In this document: positions 34,439-43,500 of the stretch, one piece after another
Numbering within the stretch: position 1 is the stretch's first letter
Layout of the letters: each line of letters opens with the position of its first letter
Origin: Pseudomonas segetis
Lineage (GTDB): Bacteria; Pseudomonadota; Gammaproteobacteria; Pseudomonadales; Pseudomonadaceae
DNA: 64,000 bases
Assembly: GCF_900188155.1 (NCBI RefSeq)
Contig: NZ_FZOG01000010.1
Coordinates: 50,400-114,399 of the forward strand
Direction: 5' to 3'
The notes under the pieces: model-generated
Told to the model about the DNA's origin: nothing
Seen by the model: only the letters and a program-made list of their open reading frames with translations
The model's database searches: none
Made by a program: the position numbers and the translations under genes

Positions 34439-35920
34439 ATGAAAACTGTTCGTACCCGTATTGCGCCGTCGCCTACCGGTGACCCGCACGTAGGCACCGC
34501 TTATATCGCTTTGTTCAACATGTGTTTTGCACGCCAGCACGGTGGTGAATTCATTCTGCGTATTGAAGACACCGACCAGCTGCGTTCTACGCGTGAATCC
34601 GAACAGCAAATTTTCGATGCGTTGCGCTGGTTGGGTATCGAGTGGAGCGAAGGCCCCGATGTTGGCGGCCCGCACGGCCCGTACCGGCAGAGCGAGCGTG
34701 GCGACATTTATAAGGAACACACCCAGCAACTGGTCGATAAGGGCCATGCCTTCCATTGCTTCTGTACTTCTGAGCGCCTGGACAAGCTGCGCGCCGAACA
34801 AATGGAGGCCAAGCAGACGCCCCGTTACGACGGCCTGTGCATGAATCTGCCGGCAGATGAGGTCAAGCAGCGCCTGGCAACCGGCGAGCCAAATGTTGTG
34901 CGCATGAAGGTGCCGACCGAAGGCGTTTGCGTGGTGCCGGACATGCTGCGTGGTGATGTCGAGATCCCGTGGGATCGCATGGACATGCAGGTGCTGATGA
35001 AGACCGATGGCCTGCCAACCTACTTCCTGGCCAATGTGGTTGACGATCACTTGATGGGGATTACCCACGTATTGCGCGGCGAAGAGTGGCTGCCGTCGGC
35101 GCCCAAGCTGATTTTGCTCTACGAGTATTTTGGCTGGGAGCAACCCGAGCTGTGCTACATGCCGCTGCTGCGCAACCCGGACAAGAGCAAGCTGTCGAAG
35201 CGCAAGAACCCGACCTCCATTACCTTCTACGAGCGCATGGGCTATTTGCCGCAGGCCATGCTCAATTATCTGGGGCGCATGGGTTGGTCGATGCCTGACG
35301 AGCGTGAGAAATTCACCCTTGAGGAGATGGTTGAGCACTTCGATATCAACCGTGTCTCCCTGGGTGGGCCTATTTTCGACCTGGAAAAACTGTCCTGGCT
35401 CAACGGCCAGTGGATGCGCGAGTTGAGTGTCGAGGACTTCATTGCAGGCGCGCAGCAGTGGGCGTTCAATAGCGACTACGTCAAGCAGATTGCGCCTCAT
35501 GTACAAGGCCGTGTCGAGACGTTCAGCCAGATTGCGCCATTGGCAGGTTTTTTCTTCGCCGGTGGAGTCAATCCAGATGCTGCGCTGTTCGAGCACAAGA
35601 AACTCTCGTCCGACCAGGTTCGCCAGGTGATGCAGTTGATCCTGTGGAAGCTCGAAGCCTTGCGTCACTGGCAAAAAGACAATATCACTGGCTGCATTCA
35701 GGCCGTGGTCGAGCACCTGGAGTTGAAGCTGCGTGATGCCATGCCGCTGATGTTTGCCGCAATTACCGGCCAGGCCAGCTCAGTTTCGGTGCTTGATGCC
35801 ATGGAAATCATCGGGCCGGACCTGACCCGTTTTCGTCTGCGTCAGGCGATTGAGTTGCTTGGCGGTGTATCGAAAAAAGAAACCAAAGAGTGGGAAAAAC
35901 TGTTTGGCGCAATCAAGTAA
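34439..35920 (+). CDS. gltX: Glutamyl-tRNA synthetase
   Basis: This 493-residue class I synthetase charges tRNA-Glu. The HIGH-type motif lies at residues 10-20 (PSPTGDPHVGT), the CFC motif starts the zinc-site region, and the KMSKS-type loop is KLSKRK (251-256). The ATG at 34439 with AAGAGAG before it is the family start; the open frame to 34388 is not. Two identical tRNA-Glu genes lie downstream. Confidence 0.97.
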   Translation: MKTVRTRIAPSPTGDPHVGTAYIALFNMCFARQHGGEFILRIEDTDQLRSTRESEQQIFDALRWLGIEWSEGPDVGGPHGPYRQSERGDIYKEHTQQLVDKGHAFHCFCTSERLDKLRAEQMEAKQTPRYDGLCMNLPADEVKQRLATGEPNVVRMKVPTEGVCVVPDMLRGDVEIPWDRMDMQVLMKTDGLPTYFLANVVDDHLMGITHVLRGEEWLPSAPKLILLYEYFGWEQPELCYMPLLRNPDKSKLSKRKNPTSITFYERMGYLPQAMLNYLGRMGWSMPDEREKFTLEEMVEHFDINRVSLGGPIFDLEKLSWLNGQWMRELSVEDFIAGAQQWAFNSDYVKQIAPHVQGRVETFSQIAPLAGFFFAGGVNPDAALFEHKKLSSDQVRQVMQLILWKLEALRHWQKDNITGCIQAVVEHLELKLRDAMPLMFAAITGQASSVSVLDAMEIIGPDLTRFRLRQAIELLGGVSKKETKEWEKLFGAIK

Positions 35921-36017
35921 TGACTTGGCCAGCCTCCGGAGATTTGTGATATCCCGCTGGGCAAGGGTAAGTGGTTGTTCTGTCAGCATAAAGAATACTT
36001 ATATGGTTAGAATTATG

Positions 36018-36046
36018 TTGACAGGGGGCGGGACCGCACTTAATAT
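36018..36046 (+). promoter_or_regulatory. Strong sigma-70 promoter of the tRNA-Ala/Glu cluster
   Basis: TTGACA (36018-36023), a 17-base spacer and TAATAT (36041-36046) are near consensus. A GC-rich discriminator (GCGCCCCG) follows, typical of stable-RNA promoters under stringent control. The first tRNA begins at 36065. Confidence 0.88.
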
Positions 36047-36064
36047 GCGCCCCGTCCTTGAGAT

Positions 36065-36140
<76 letters not shown>

Positions 36141-36210
36141 ATCTCTTTAAAGCCGAAAGGCTTGCCACGGCCGGTTCATTGAACGGGTCGAGTTGTTGGA
36201 AGGGTTTTGC

Positions 36211-36286
36211 GTCCCCTTCGTCTAGTGGCCTAGGACACCGCCCTTTCACGGCGGTAACAGGGGTTCGAGTCCCCTAGGGGACGCCA
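36211..36286 (+). tRNA. tRNA-Glu (anticodon UUC), copy 1
   Basis: This 76-base tRNA has encoded CCA. The acceptor GTCCCCT pairs with AGGGGAC, and the anticodon loop CTTTCAC gives TTC. It is identical to copy 2. Confidence 0.97.
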
Positions 36287-36338
36287 CTATTTAAAAAGCA
36301 GTTCCGTCAGGTGCTGTGAGCCGAGAGGCGATAAATCC

Positions 36339-36414
<76 letters not shown>

Positions 36415-36489
36415 ATTTTGCAGTAGCACGTTTGTGTTTTGAAACTGCCACGGGCCAGCTTTTTGCTGGCTTTGTTTTTCGAAGGATTC

Positions 36490-36565
36490 GTCCCCTTCGT
36501 CTAGTGGCCTAGGACACCGCCCTTTCACGGCGGTAACAGGGGTTCGAGTCCCCTAGGGGACGCCA
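36490..36565 (+). tRNA. tRNA-Glu (anticodon UUC), copy 2
   Basis: It is identical over all 76 bases to the copy at 36211. It is the last gene of the tandem Ala-Glu-Ala-Glu array and is followed by a strong terminator. Confidence 0.97.
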
Positions 36566-36587
36566 TTTTACCCGCCTGTCGGGTTTT

Positions 36588-36619
36588 AAAAGGGCCATTC
36601 TGCAAAGAATGGCCCTTTT
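36588..36619 (+). terminator. Rho-independent terminator of the tRNA-Ala/Glu cluster
   Basis: A 13-bp perfect stem (AAAAGGGCCATTC / GAATGGCCCTTTT) with a 6-base loop begins 22 bases after the last tRNA and is followed by TTTTGTTT. Confidence 0.93.
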
Positions 36620-36671
36620 GTTTATCTGCGATTTAATCTCCCCATATGCTGCGCTCTGGCCAATAGCTGTG

Positions 36672-36703
36672 CCGTTAAATATGATAGTTATAATATTTAA
36701 TGG
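36672..36703. promoter_or_regulatory. Palindromic operator candidate for the TetR-type gene
   Basis: CCGTTAAATAT (36672-36682) and ATATTTAATGG (36693-36703) are inverted arms matching at 10 of 11 positions around a 10-base spacer. The palindrome is 23 bases before the regulator start and covers a TATAAT at 36689-36694. It is a good candidate for autoregulation by repressor binding. Confidence 0.7.
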
Positions 36704-36726
36704 CGTTTGGATTGGAGTGCTGGCTG

Positions 36727-37266
36727 ATGAGCGACAAGAAATTGCAAAGCCGCGAACGAATTTTGCGTGCTGCTGAGTCGATACTGGTCTTGCGTGGACC
36801 GGTTGAGCCCAGCGTTAGCGAGATAATGGCCGCCGCTGGAATGACGGTTGGTGGTTTCTACGCCCACTTTGACAGCAAGGAATCGCTGATGCTTGAGGCT
36901 TTCGAGCGGCTGCTGAGCAAACGGCGTGCGGGCTTGAGCGAGCTGAACAGTGATTTGTCATTAAGTGAGCGGCGCAGCCTGATGGCTGCGTTCTATTTGT
37001 CGCGCAGGCACCGTGACAGCGCGGACTCGGGCTGTCCCTTGCCAGCCTCCTTGAGTGAGATAGCGCGTTTGCCCGAAAGCTTTCGCGAGGCCCTGGCAAG
37101 GCACTTGGAGTTGATTGTTGCCAAGCTTGCGCAGACGCCGGAACAGTCTTCGGCCGTGCTTGCCGATCTGGCGATGATGATCGGTGGCCTGTCGCTGGCG
37201 CGCGCCTTGGGGCCGGGTGATATGTCTGATCGGGTGTTGCGCGCGGCCAAGTCGGCCATTGTTTGA
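36727..37266 (+). CDS. TetR/AcrR-family transcriptional regulator
   Basis: This 179-residue regulator has an N-terminal helix-turn-helix (about 5-55; SRERILRAAESILVLRGPVEPSVSEIMAAAGMTVGGFYAHFDSKESLMLEAF) and a ligand-binding C-terminal half. Its target is unknown; no obvious partner gene adjoins it. The ATG at 36727 is preceded by TTGGAG at a normal distance, whereas the frame opens at 36700 inside the operator palindrome. Confidence 0.9.
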   Translation: MSDKKLQSRERILRAAESILVLRGPVEPSVSEIMAAAGMTVGGFYAHFDSKESLMLEAFERLLSKRRAGLSELNSDLSLSERRSLMAAFYLSRRHRDSADSGCPLPASLSEIARLPESFREALARHLELIVAKLAQTPEQSSAVLADLAMMIGGLSLARALGPGDMSDRVLRAAKSAIV

Positions 37267-37378
37267 AAGCCAGGCGTTGCACATCGATCGACACATTCCG
37301 GTGCGCTATGTCTGGCGATAGCGATTAATGTCGATGGTTGTTTCAAGCGCCTGGCTCTGGCAGTGTGCAAGGCTTAGA

Positions 37379-37406
37379 GATAAGGCCAGCCTGAGCTGGC
37401 TTTATC
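37379..37406 (+). terminator. Probable terminator of the TetR-type gene
   Basis: GATAAGGCCAGC (37379-37390) pairs with GCTGGCTTTATC (37395-37406) over 12 base pairs with one G-U, around a tight CTGA loop. The T-run is short. It lies 112 bases after the tetR stop. Confidence 0.65.
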
Positions 37407-37464
37407 TGACTGTGACTTTTATCGGCTGCTCATGCTTGCTTGTGGGCAGTGTGGAGCTGTGTAG

Positions 37465-37914
37465 ATGAACTGGGATATGGCCAATCCATTTGTGATCGAC
37501 ATTATTGTGGGTGCAGATGATATCGACGGTCTTGGGCATGCCAATAATGCGGTCTATGTCAGTTGGCTCGAGCGTTGCGCCTGGCGTCACTCGCAATTTC
37601 TGGGCCTGGATCTGGTTGAGTACCAGCGCCTGGATCGAGCGATGGCCGTGACCCGTCACGAAATCGACTACCTGGCCAGCGCCTATGAAGACCAGGAGCT
37701 GCAGATGGCAACCTGGATTGTCGAGTCTGATCAGCGCCTGAAGATGGATCGCCGCTTTCAATTGATTCGCCCACAAGACGGGGTCACCTTGCTGCGCGCC
37801 AAGACAACCTTTGTCTGTATCGAGCTGTCCAGCGGTAAACCCAAGCGCATGCCGCCAGAGTTTATTGATGGCTATGGCCAGGCGTTGCAACCTGTTTTCC
37901 CGATGGAACTCTAG
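37465..37914 (+). CDS. Hotdog-fold acyl-CoA thioesterase (4HBT family)
   Basis: This 149-residue single hotdog domain carries the 4-hydroxybenzoyl-CoA thioesterase motif DIDGLGHANNAVYVSWLE, whose Asp is the likely catalytic residue. Such enzymes hydrolyse acyl-CoA thioesters; the acyl chain preference is not readable. GGAG lies eight bases before the ATG. Its TAG overlaps the TAG of the next gene on the opposite strand. Confidence 0.88.
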   Translation: MNWDMANPFVIDIIVGADDIDGLGHANNAVYVSWLERCAWRHSQFLGLDLVEYQRLDRAMAVTRHEIDYLASAYEDQELQMATWIVESDQRLKMDRRFQLIRPQDGVTLLRAKTTFVCIELSSGKPKRMPPEFIDGYGQALQPVFPMEL

Positions 37915-38321
37915 CTGTTTGGTGCTTGCCCAGGTGCAATGCTGGGTGAAAGAAATAGGCTGTCCCGGTCGACCAGTACCTGGAAGTAACGGGTTTCACC
38001 GGGCTTGATCAGCATAGACTGCTGGCTGCGCAGGTTGATGGAGCCGCAATAGCCGGCGGGGGAGAGAGCCAGCTCTGCATTGAAATTACCTGCAGGGATT
38101 TTTAGCTCAATCGACTCGCCAAGTCCCAGGGCTAAGGGGGCCTGGCCGCTGATCAATATCTCGACATCGCAGGCGGTTGGTGCGTTGCGGTCACGGCTGA
38201 TCACGACTTTCGCCGCGTACTCTGGAACCGCTTCAAAATGAATCTCCGGCTGCTCTACTTGCGCCGCCTGACTCAGGCAGCTGCTAAGTATGCCGGCGCA
38301 TAGCAGGAGTTTGCTTCGCAT
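37911..38321 (-). CDS. Secreted protein, unknown function
   Basis: This 136-residue protein has a signal peptide (about 1-19, cleavage after SQA). The mature part is beta-rich (VVISRDRNAPTACDVEILISGQ) with two cysteines that may form a disulfide. I recognise no family. It is convergent with the thioesterase gene, with overlapping stop codons. Confidence 0.65.
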   Translation of the reverse strand: MRSKLLLCAGILSSCLSQAAQVEQPEIHFEAVPEYAAKVVISRDRNAPTACDVEILISGQAPLALGLGESIELKIPAGNFNAELALSPAGYCGSINLRSQQSMLIKPGETRYFQVLVDRDSLFLSPSIAPGQAPNS

Positions 38322-38616
38322 CTTGATCCTTGATCTTGCGTCTTCAGGCTGCCTTTGCAGGCGTTTAGCCAGTGTAACGGAAAGCCCGGATAAGTCTTTA
38401 GGTTACCTCTGAAAACCAGCTGCGCTGGATATCACGGGGCAAGCCATCGCTGCGGTTCCCAAGGGGTGAGCAGCGCGCATCAAATGCGCATTCAGGTTGC
38501 TAAAGTCGAGTGCGAGCTTTTTCAGAGGGGCTTATCAAAGTGTTCTTGATCGGCAATATTTCAACTTAAGCGTCCAACTGCGTACACTGCGCAACGTTTT
38601 TTTCGAGAGTAACCCT

Positions 38617-39588
38617 ATGCAAATCGCCTTGGCGCCCATGGAGGGGTTGGTCGATCATATTCTTCGCGACGTGCTGACCCGCATTGGCGGCATTGACTGG
38701 TGCGTGACAGAGTTTGTTCGCGTCACCGAGCGTGTGCTGCCAGCTTCTGCCTATCGCAAGCTGGCCCCTGAACTCTTTACCGCTGCGCAAACCCGTGCCG
38801 GGACCCAATTGCGCGTGCAGTTGTTGGGCTCCGATCCGCAGTGTTTGGCCGACAATGCCGCGTTTGCCTGCACGCTGGGCGCGCCGGTCATTGATTTGAA
38901 TTTTGGCTGCCCGGCGAAAACCGTGAACAAATCACGTGGCGGAGCCGTGTTGCTCAAGGAGCCTGAGTTGCTGCATCGAATCCTGCGTGAGGTCAGGCGC
39001 ACGGTTGCAGCTGATATTCCGGTAACCGCCAAGATGCGCCTGGGGTTTGATGATAAAGGGGGCGCCATCGAGTGCGCGCAAGCGCTGGCTGAAGGCGGTG
39101 CAGAGCAGATTGTGGTGCACGCCAGGACCAAGGTCGAAGGCTACAAGCCACCGGCCCATTGGGAGTGGGTGGCACTGATCAAAGAGGCCGTGAATGTTCC
39201 GGTGTTTGCCAATGGTGATGTCTGGACGGTTGCCGACTGGCAACGCTGCCGTGAAGTCAGTGGTGTCGATGACATCATGATTGGCCGAGGCCTGGTGAGT
39301 CGTCCCGACCTGGCGCGGCAAATCGCCATGGTTAAGGCCGGTGAACCCGTGGTTGAAATGACCTGGCAAGAGTTTCAGCCCTTGCTCAATGACTTTTGGC
39401 TACAGGCGCGCAAGAAACTTTCGCCACGCTTTGCCCCGGGCCGCCTCAAGCAATGGTTGGCGCTGCTGACGCGAAATTACCCTGAGGCGGTGCTGCTGTT
39501 CGATCAGTTGCGGCGCGAGAATGATTGCCTGCGCATTGATGCCATGCTTGGTGTTGAACTGCCTCTGAACGCCGAACTTGTCAGTTAG
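38617..39588 (+). CDS. dusC: tRNA-dihydrouridine(16) synthase DusC
   Basis: DusC reduces U16 in the tRNA D-loop using FMN and NADPH. The 323-residue TIM barrel starts MQIALAPMEGLVDHILR, has the active-site Cys in NFGCPAKTVNKSRGG, an FMN-binding VHARTK and the late IGRGLVSRPDLA. The opening sequence and length favour the DusC branch over DusA or DusB. The ATG at 38617 was chosen; the open frame to 38497 reads through non-family sequence. Confidence 0.93.
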   Translation: MQIALAPMEGLVDHILRDVLTRIGGIDWCVTEFVRVTERVLPASAYRKLAPELFTAAQTRAGTQLRVQLLGSDPQCLADNAAFACTLGAPVIDLNFGCPAKTVNKSRGGAVLLKEPELLHRILREVRRTVAADIPVTAKMRLGFDDKGGAIECAQALAEGGAEQIVVHARTKVEGYKPPAHWEWVALIKEAVNVPVFANGDVWTVADWQRCREVSGVDDIMIGRGLVSRPDLARQIAMVKAGEPVVEMTWQEFQPLLNDFWLQARKKLSPRFAPGRLKQWLALLTRNYPEAVLLFDQLRRENDCLRIDAMLGVELPLNAELVS

Positions 39589-39604
39589 GCAGATGCTGTA
39601 GGGA

Positions 39605-39621
39605 GGTGGACAAGCTTCGCG
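39605..39621 (+). repeat. Dispersed 17-base intergenic motif, copy 1
   Basis: The motif GGTGGACAAGCTTCGCG is identical at 39605-39621 and 50759-50775, both intergenic. Here it begins 16 bases after the dusC stop and is followed by a C-rich stretch and a T-rich hairpin. Confidence 0.75.
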
Positions 39622-39654
39622 CTGTCTCATCCTAAGGCTTGCCTGCTATTTGCA

Positions 39655-39681
39655 GGGTGGCTGAGGTTTTTTCAGCCACCC
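39655..39681. terminator. Hairpin between dusC and the convergent SDR gene
   Basis: GGGTGGCTGA (39655-39664) pairs with TCAGCCACCC (39672-39681), a perfect 10-bp stem. The T-run is in the loop rather than after the stem, so it is an atypical candidate for a two-way terminator. Confidence 0.55.
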
Positions 39682-39702
39682 ATCCGGAGTGCCGTTCGCT
39701 TT

Positions 39703-40449
39703 CTAGCGCCCACCGCTGATATCGAGCAGCGCGCCGCTGGCATAGGAAGCCTTGTCACTGGCTAGCCAGATGATCGCTTCAGCCACTTCCTGGGCGCTAC
39801 CGCCACGGCCCATGGGCACGCTGGCGCTGACCCTGGCAACCCGGTCTGGCTCGCCGCCGCTGGCGTGAATTTCAGTATCGATCACGCCGGGACGCACGGC
39901 GTTAACGCGAATGCCCTGGCTGGCGACTTCCTTGGCCAGGCCCAGGGTCATGCTATCGATCGCGCCTTTGGCTGCTGCGTAATCAATGTATTCGGCTGGG
40001 GCGCCGAGTTTGGCGGCAATCGAGGACAGGTTGATAATGACGCCGCCTTGGCCACCATTATCGCTGGACATGCGCTTCACCGCTTCACGGGCGCAGGCAA
40101 AGCTGCCAAACACATTGGTGGCGAAAACCCGCTGCAGGCGTGCGCTGTCCATCTGTTCAAGGCGCATCTGCGGTTCGAGAATGCCCGCGTTATTGACCAA
40201 CACGTCGATGCGCCCAAAGTAGCGGTCTATGGCTTTGAATAGCTGTTCAACCTCGGCATCGACGGCAATGTTGGCTTGCAGTGCAATGGCTTCGCCGCCT
40301 GCAGCCTTGATTTCGGCAACCAGTGCCTCGGCCGAGGCGCTTTGCTGGTGATAGTTGATGCATACGGCGTAGCCTTCGACTACTGCCAGGCGCGCTGTGG
40401 CCGCACCAATGCCGCGACTGCCACCGGTTATAAGCATGACTTTGCGCAT
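39703..40449 (-). CDS. Short-chain dehydrogenase/reductase
   Basis: This 248-residue classical SDR has the nucleotide-binding TGGSRGIG, NNAG motif (VLVNNAGI), catalytic Ser in NLSSIAAK and the Tyr-x-x-x-Lys motif in YAAAK, and ends with the usual GALLDISGG. The substrate is unknown. The ATG at 40449 has GGAGACC before it; the frame upstream to 40494 lacks SDR sequence. Confidence 0.9.
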   Translation of the reverse strand: MRKVMLITGGSRGIGAATARLAVVEGYAVCINYHQQSASAEALVAEIKAAGGEAIALQANIAVDAEVEQLFKAIDRYFGRIDVLVNNAGILEPQMRLEQMDSARLQRVFATNVFGSFACAREAVKRMSSDNGGQGGVIINLSSIAAKLGAPAEYIDYAAAKGAIDSMTLGLAKEVASQGIRVNAVRPGVIDTEIHASGGEPDRVARVSASVPMGRGGSAQEVAEAIIWLASDKASYASGALLDISGGR

Positions 40450-40596
40450 AAAAAGGTCTCCTGTGCCAGCTGTGCAGCATTTCCAGCCGGGCAATTGCTG
40501 AATAGTTACTGCACTTGATAACGGGGATGTTCCCGCTGGTTGTTGTGACTGTTGCCTGTCAGCTTGTTTCGCGCTGACTGAAGGCTTGAGGTTGGA

Positions 40597-43500
40597 TTAG
40601 CTGCGTTTTTGCTGGTCAGGCAAGCGGTGCAGCAATGCCTTGAATTCATTAAGCGGCACCGGTTTGCTGAACAGGTAGCCTTGATAGAGAAAGCAGCCCT
40701 GGCTGTGCAGGAATTCAAGTTGTTCTTGTTGCTCAACACCTTCGGCAATGACTGTCAGGCCAAGGCTCTTGGCCATGGCAACGATGGCCCGGATGATTTC
40801 TGCATCGTTAGGGTCGGTTGTGGCATCGCGGATAAAAGACTGATCAATCTTAAGCACGTCTACCGGCAGGCGCTTGAGGTAGGTCAGTGAGCTATAGCCG
40901 GTACCGAAGTCGTCCATGGCGAAGCTCACGCCTATGTCGCGCAATTGGTTCATTTTCCGGATGGTGTCATCAATGTTCTCGATGATAATGCTTTCGGTCA
41001 CCTCGAGCTTGAGCTGCGGCATGTTCTCGGGATCAAGGCAGCTCTTGACCAGGGTAACAAACTCTTCCTGGCGAAACTGGCGCGGACTGATGTTGACGCA
41101 GAGGCTGAAGTTATCGCGTTCGAATAAACCCTCGGCCAATAGTTGTGCATACACCCGGCAGGCTTCTGCAAGCACCCAGCTGCCAACTTCGAGGATCAGG
41201 CCACTTTCCTCGAGGATGTGGATGAACAGCCCGGGTGATTGCGGGCCAAGGCTTGGGTGATCCCAGCGTAGTAGTGCCTCGGCGCCGACTATCTGGTTGC
41301 TGCGCGCATCGACTTGGGGCTGGAAGTAGAGTTCGAATTCGCCGCGCACGTGGGCCATGCGCAGGTCATTTTCAAGGCGTAGCCGCTCGCTCGCGGCCTC
41401 TTGCATGGAGTTGCGAAACAGCTGGATGGTGTTGCGCCCGGAGTCCTTGGCGCGATATAGGGCAATGTCGGCGCGTTTTAGCAGGTCGGCCGGGGTGTCG
41501 CCGTGATCAGGGATCAGTGCGATACCGATACTGGGTGTGACCTGCAGGCGCTGGCCATCAAGCAGCATGGGTTCAGCCAGCAATGTGCGGAACTGGTTGG
41601 AAATTTCAGTGACCTGGCGCGTGACCACGTCTGTGTCGCCCTCGAGCCTTGAGATCAAGATGACGAACTCATCACCACCCAGGCGTGCAACAGTATCTTC
41701 CTGGCGCACGCTGGCTTCCAGGCGTGCAGTGATAAGGCGCAGTACATTGTCGCCAACCGGATGGCCCAGGGAATCGTTGATGTGCTTGAAGTGATCCAGG
41801 TCGATAAACAGCAGTGCGCCGCGCAAATTGTGGCGTTTGAGCAGCGCGATCTGCTGGGTCAGGCGATCCATCAGCAAGCTGCGGTTGGGCAGGTTGGTCA
41901 GCGGGTCGTGATAGGCCATGTGCTGGACCTGAGCCTGGGCACTCTTGAGTTCACTCACGTCGCGGGCTGTCAGCAGCAGGCATGGCGTTTCGTTGAGCTC
42001 GATATTTTCGACCGAGACCTCAACTACTGCTTGGCTGCCATCACGATGTTTGCCACGCATTTCCATGTGGTGGACATGGCCGTGGTGCGCCAGACGCGTC
42101 AGCATCATCTGGCGTTCTTCGGCGTTGGCCCAGATGTTGATCTCGTAGGCCGTCCTGCCGATGACGTCTTCGGCGCTGTAGCCAGTGAGCTTGCAAAAGC
42201 CTTCGTTGACTTCGATATAGCGTCCGCTGTCGCGCTCGGTGATGGTGATGGCGTCCGGGCTTGAGTGGAAAGCCTTGGCGAACTTCTCCTGGCTGGCGCG
42301 CAGTGCGGCTTCGGACAATACGCGCTCGGTAATGTCGCGGAAGGTGGTGGTGATGCACAGGCGACGGTCGACCCGGATAAACCGGGTCGAGATGGCGCAG
42401 GTCAACAGGGCTCCTGAACGATGGTAAAAGCAGGCGACCTCTTCATCCAGCGCTTGCTCGCGGTTGAGTTTTTGATAGAGGCGCTCACGGTCACTGTGGT
42501 CTTTCCAGAAGCAGATATCCAGGCTACTGCGGTTGATGATGTCGCTGTCTTCCCAGCCAAAGGTCTTGCTGAACTTGGGGTTTATGTCGATAAACACGCC
42601 GTCACTGACGCGGGTGACGCAGATAGGGTCGGGGCTGGCCTGGAACAGCGTGGCAAATTTCTCTTCCGAGGCCGCCAGGCGCTGTTCGCGTTGAACGCGC
42701 TCGGTGATGTCGAGCAATATGCCGGTCATGCGCAGGGGGGAGCCGTCGGTATCGCGATACAGTTTGGCAGTGCTCTCTATGTAGTAGGTCACACCGTTGG
42801 CATGGCGTGCTCGATAGATCACCTGGTAGGACTGGCGCGCACCGCTCAGCAGCTCTTTGTAGGCCTTGAGCATCATGCGCTGGTCTTCCAGTGGCACATG
42901 GCTGAGCAGTGTCTCGAAGTCGCCGTGGTAAGGCACGGCTGCCAGTCCATGTAGTGTCGAGGTGCGCTGCGAGCCGTAAATCAGGTTGCTGGGAATATGC
43001 CAGTCCCAGGTGCCAAGATCGGCCGAATCGAGCGCCAGGTTCAGGCGCTCCTGGCTTTCATTCAGTACCTGGTCCTGGGCCCGTTGCTTGGAAATATCTC
43101 GTACGGTGAGGATCAGGCAGGCCTGGCCGTCGAGGATAATTTCCCCGCCAAACAACAGGTTGGTGCTGATGCTGCCGTCGCGGCTGTGCAGGCGCACTTC
43201 AAGCTCGTTGAGTTCGTTACACTTTACGGCGTCAAGCATGCGTTGGCGACTGTCCAGGTCCGTCCAGATGCCCAGTTCAATCGAGGTGCGGCCCACTGCT
43301 TCGGCCTTGCTCCAGCCGAATCGGCGCTCGAAGCTTGGGTTCACTTCCACAAAGCGGCCTGTGCCCAGGTTGGTGATGACCACCGCGTCAGGGCTGTATT
43401 GGAAGGCCTTGGAGAATTTTTCTTCACTGATGCGCAGGGCTTCCTCGGCGCGCTTTTGTTGGCTGGTGTCGGTGAAGGAGCTGAGCATGAACGGCTGGTT

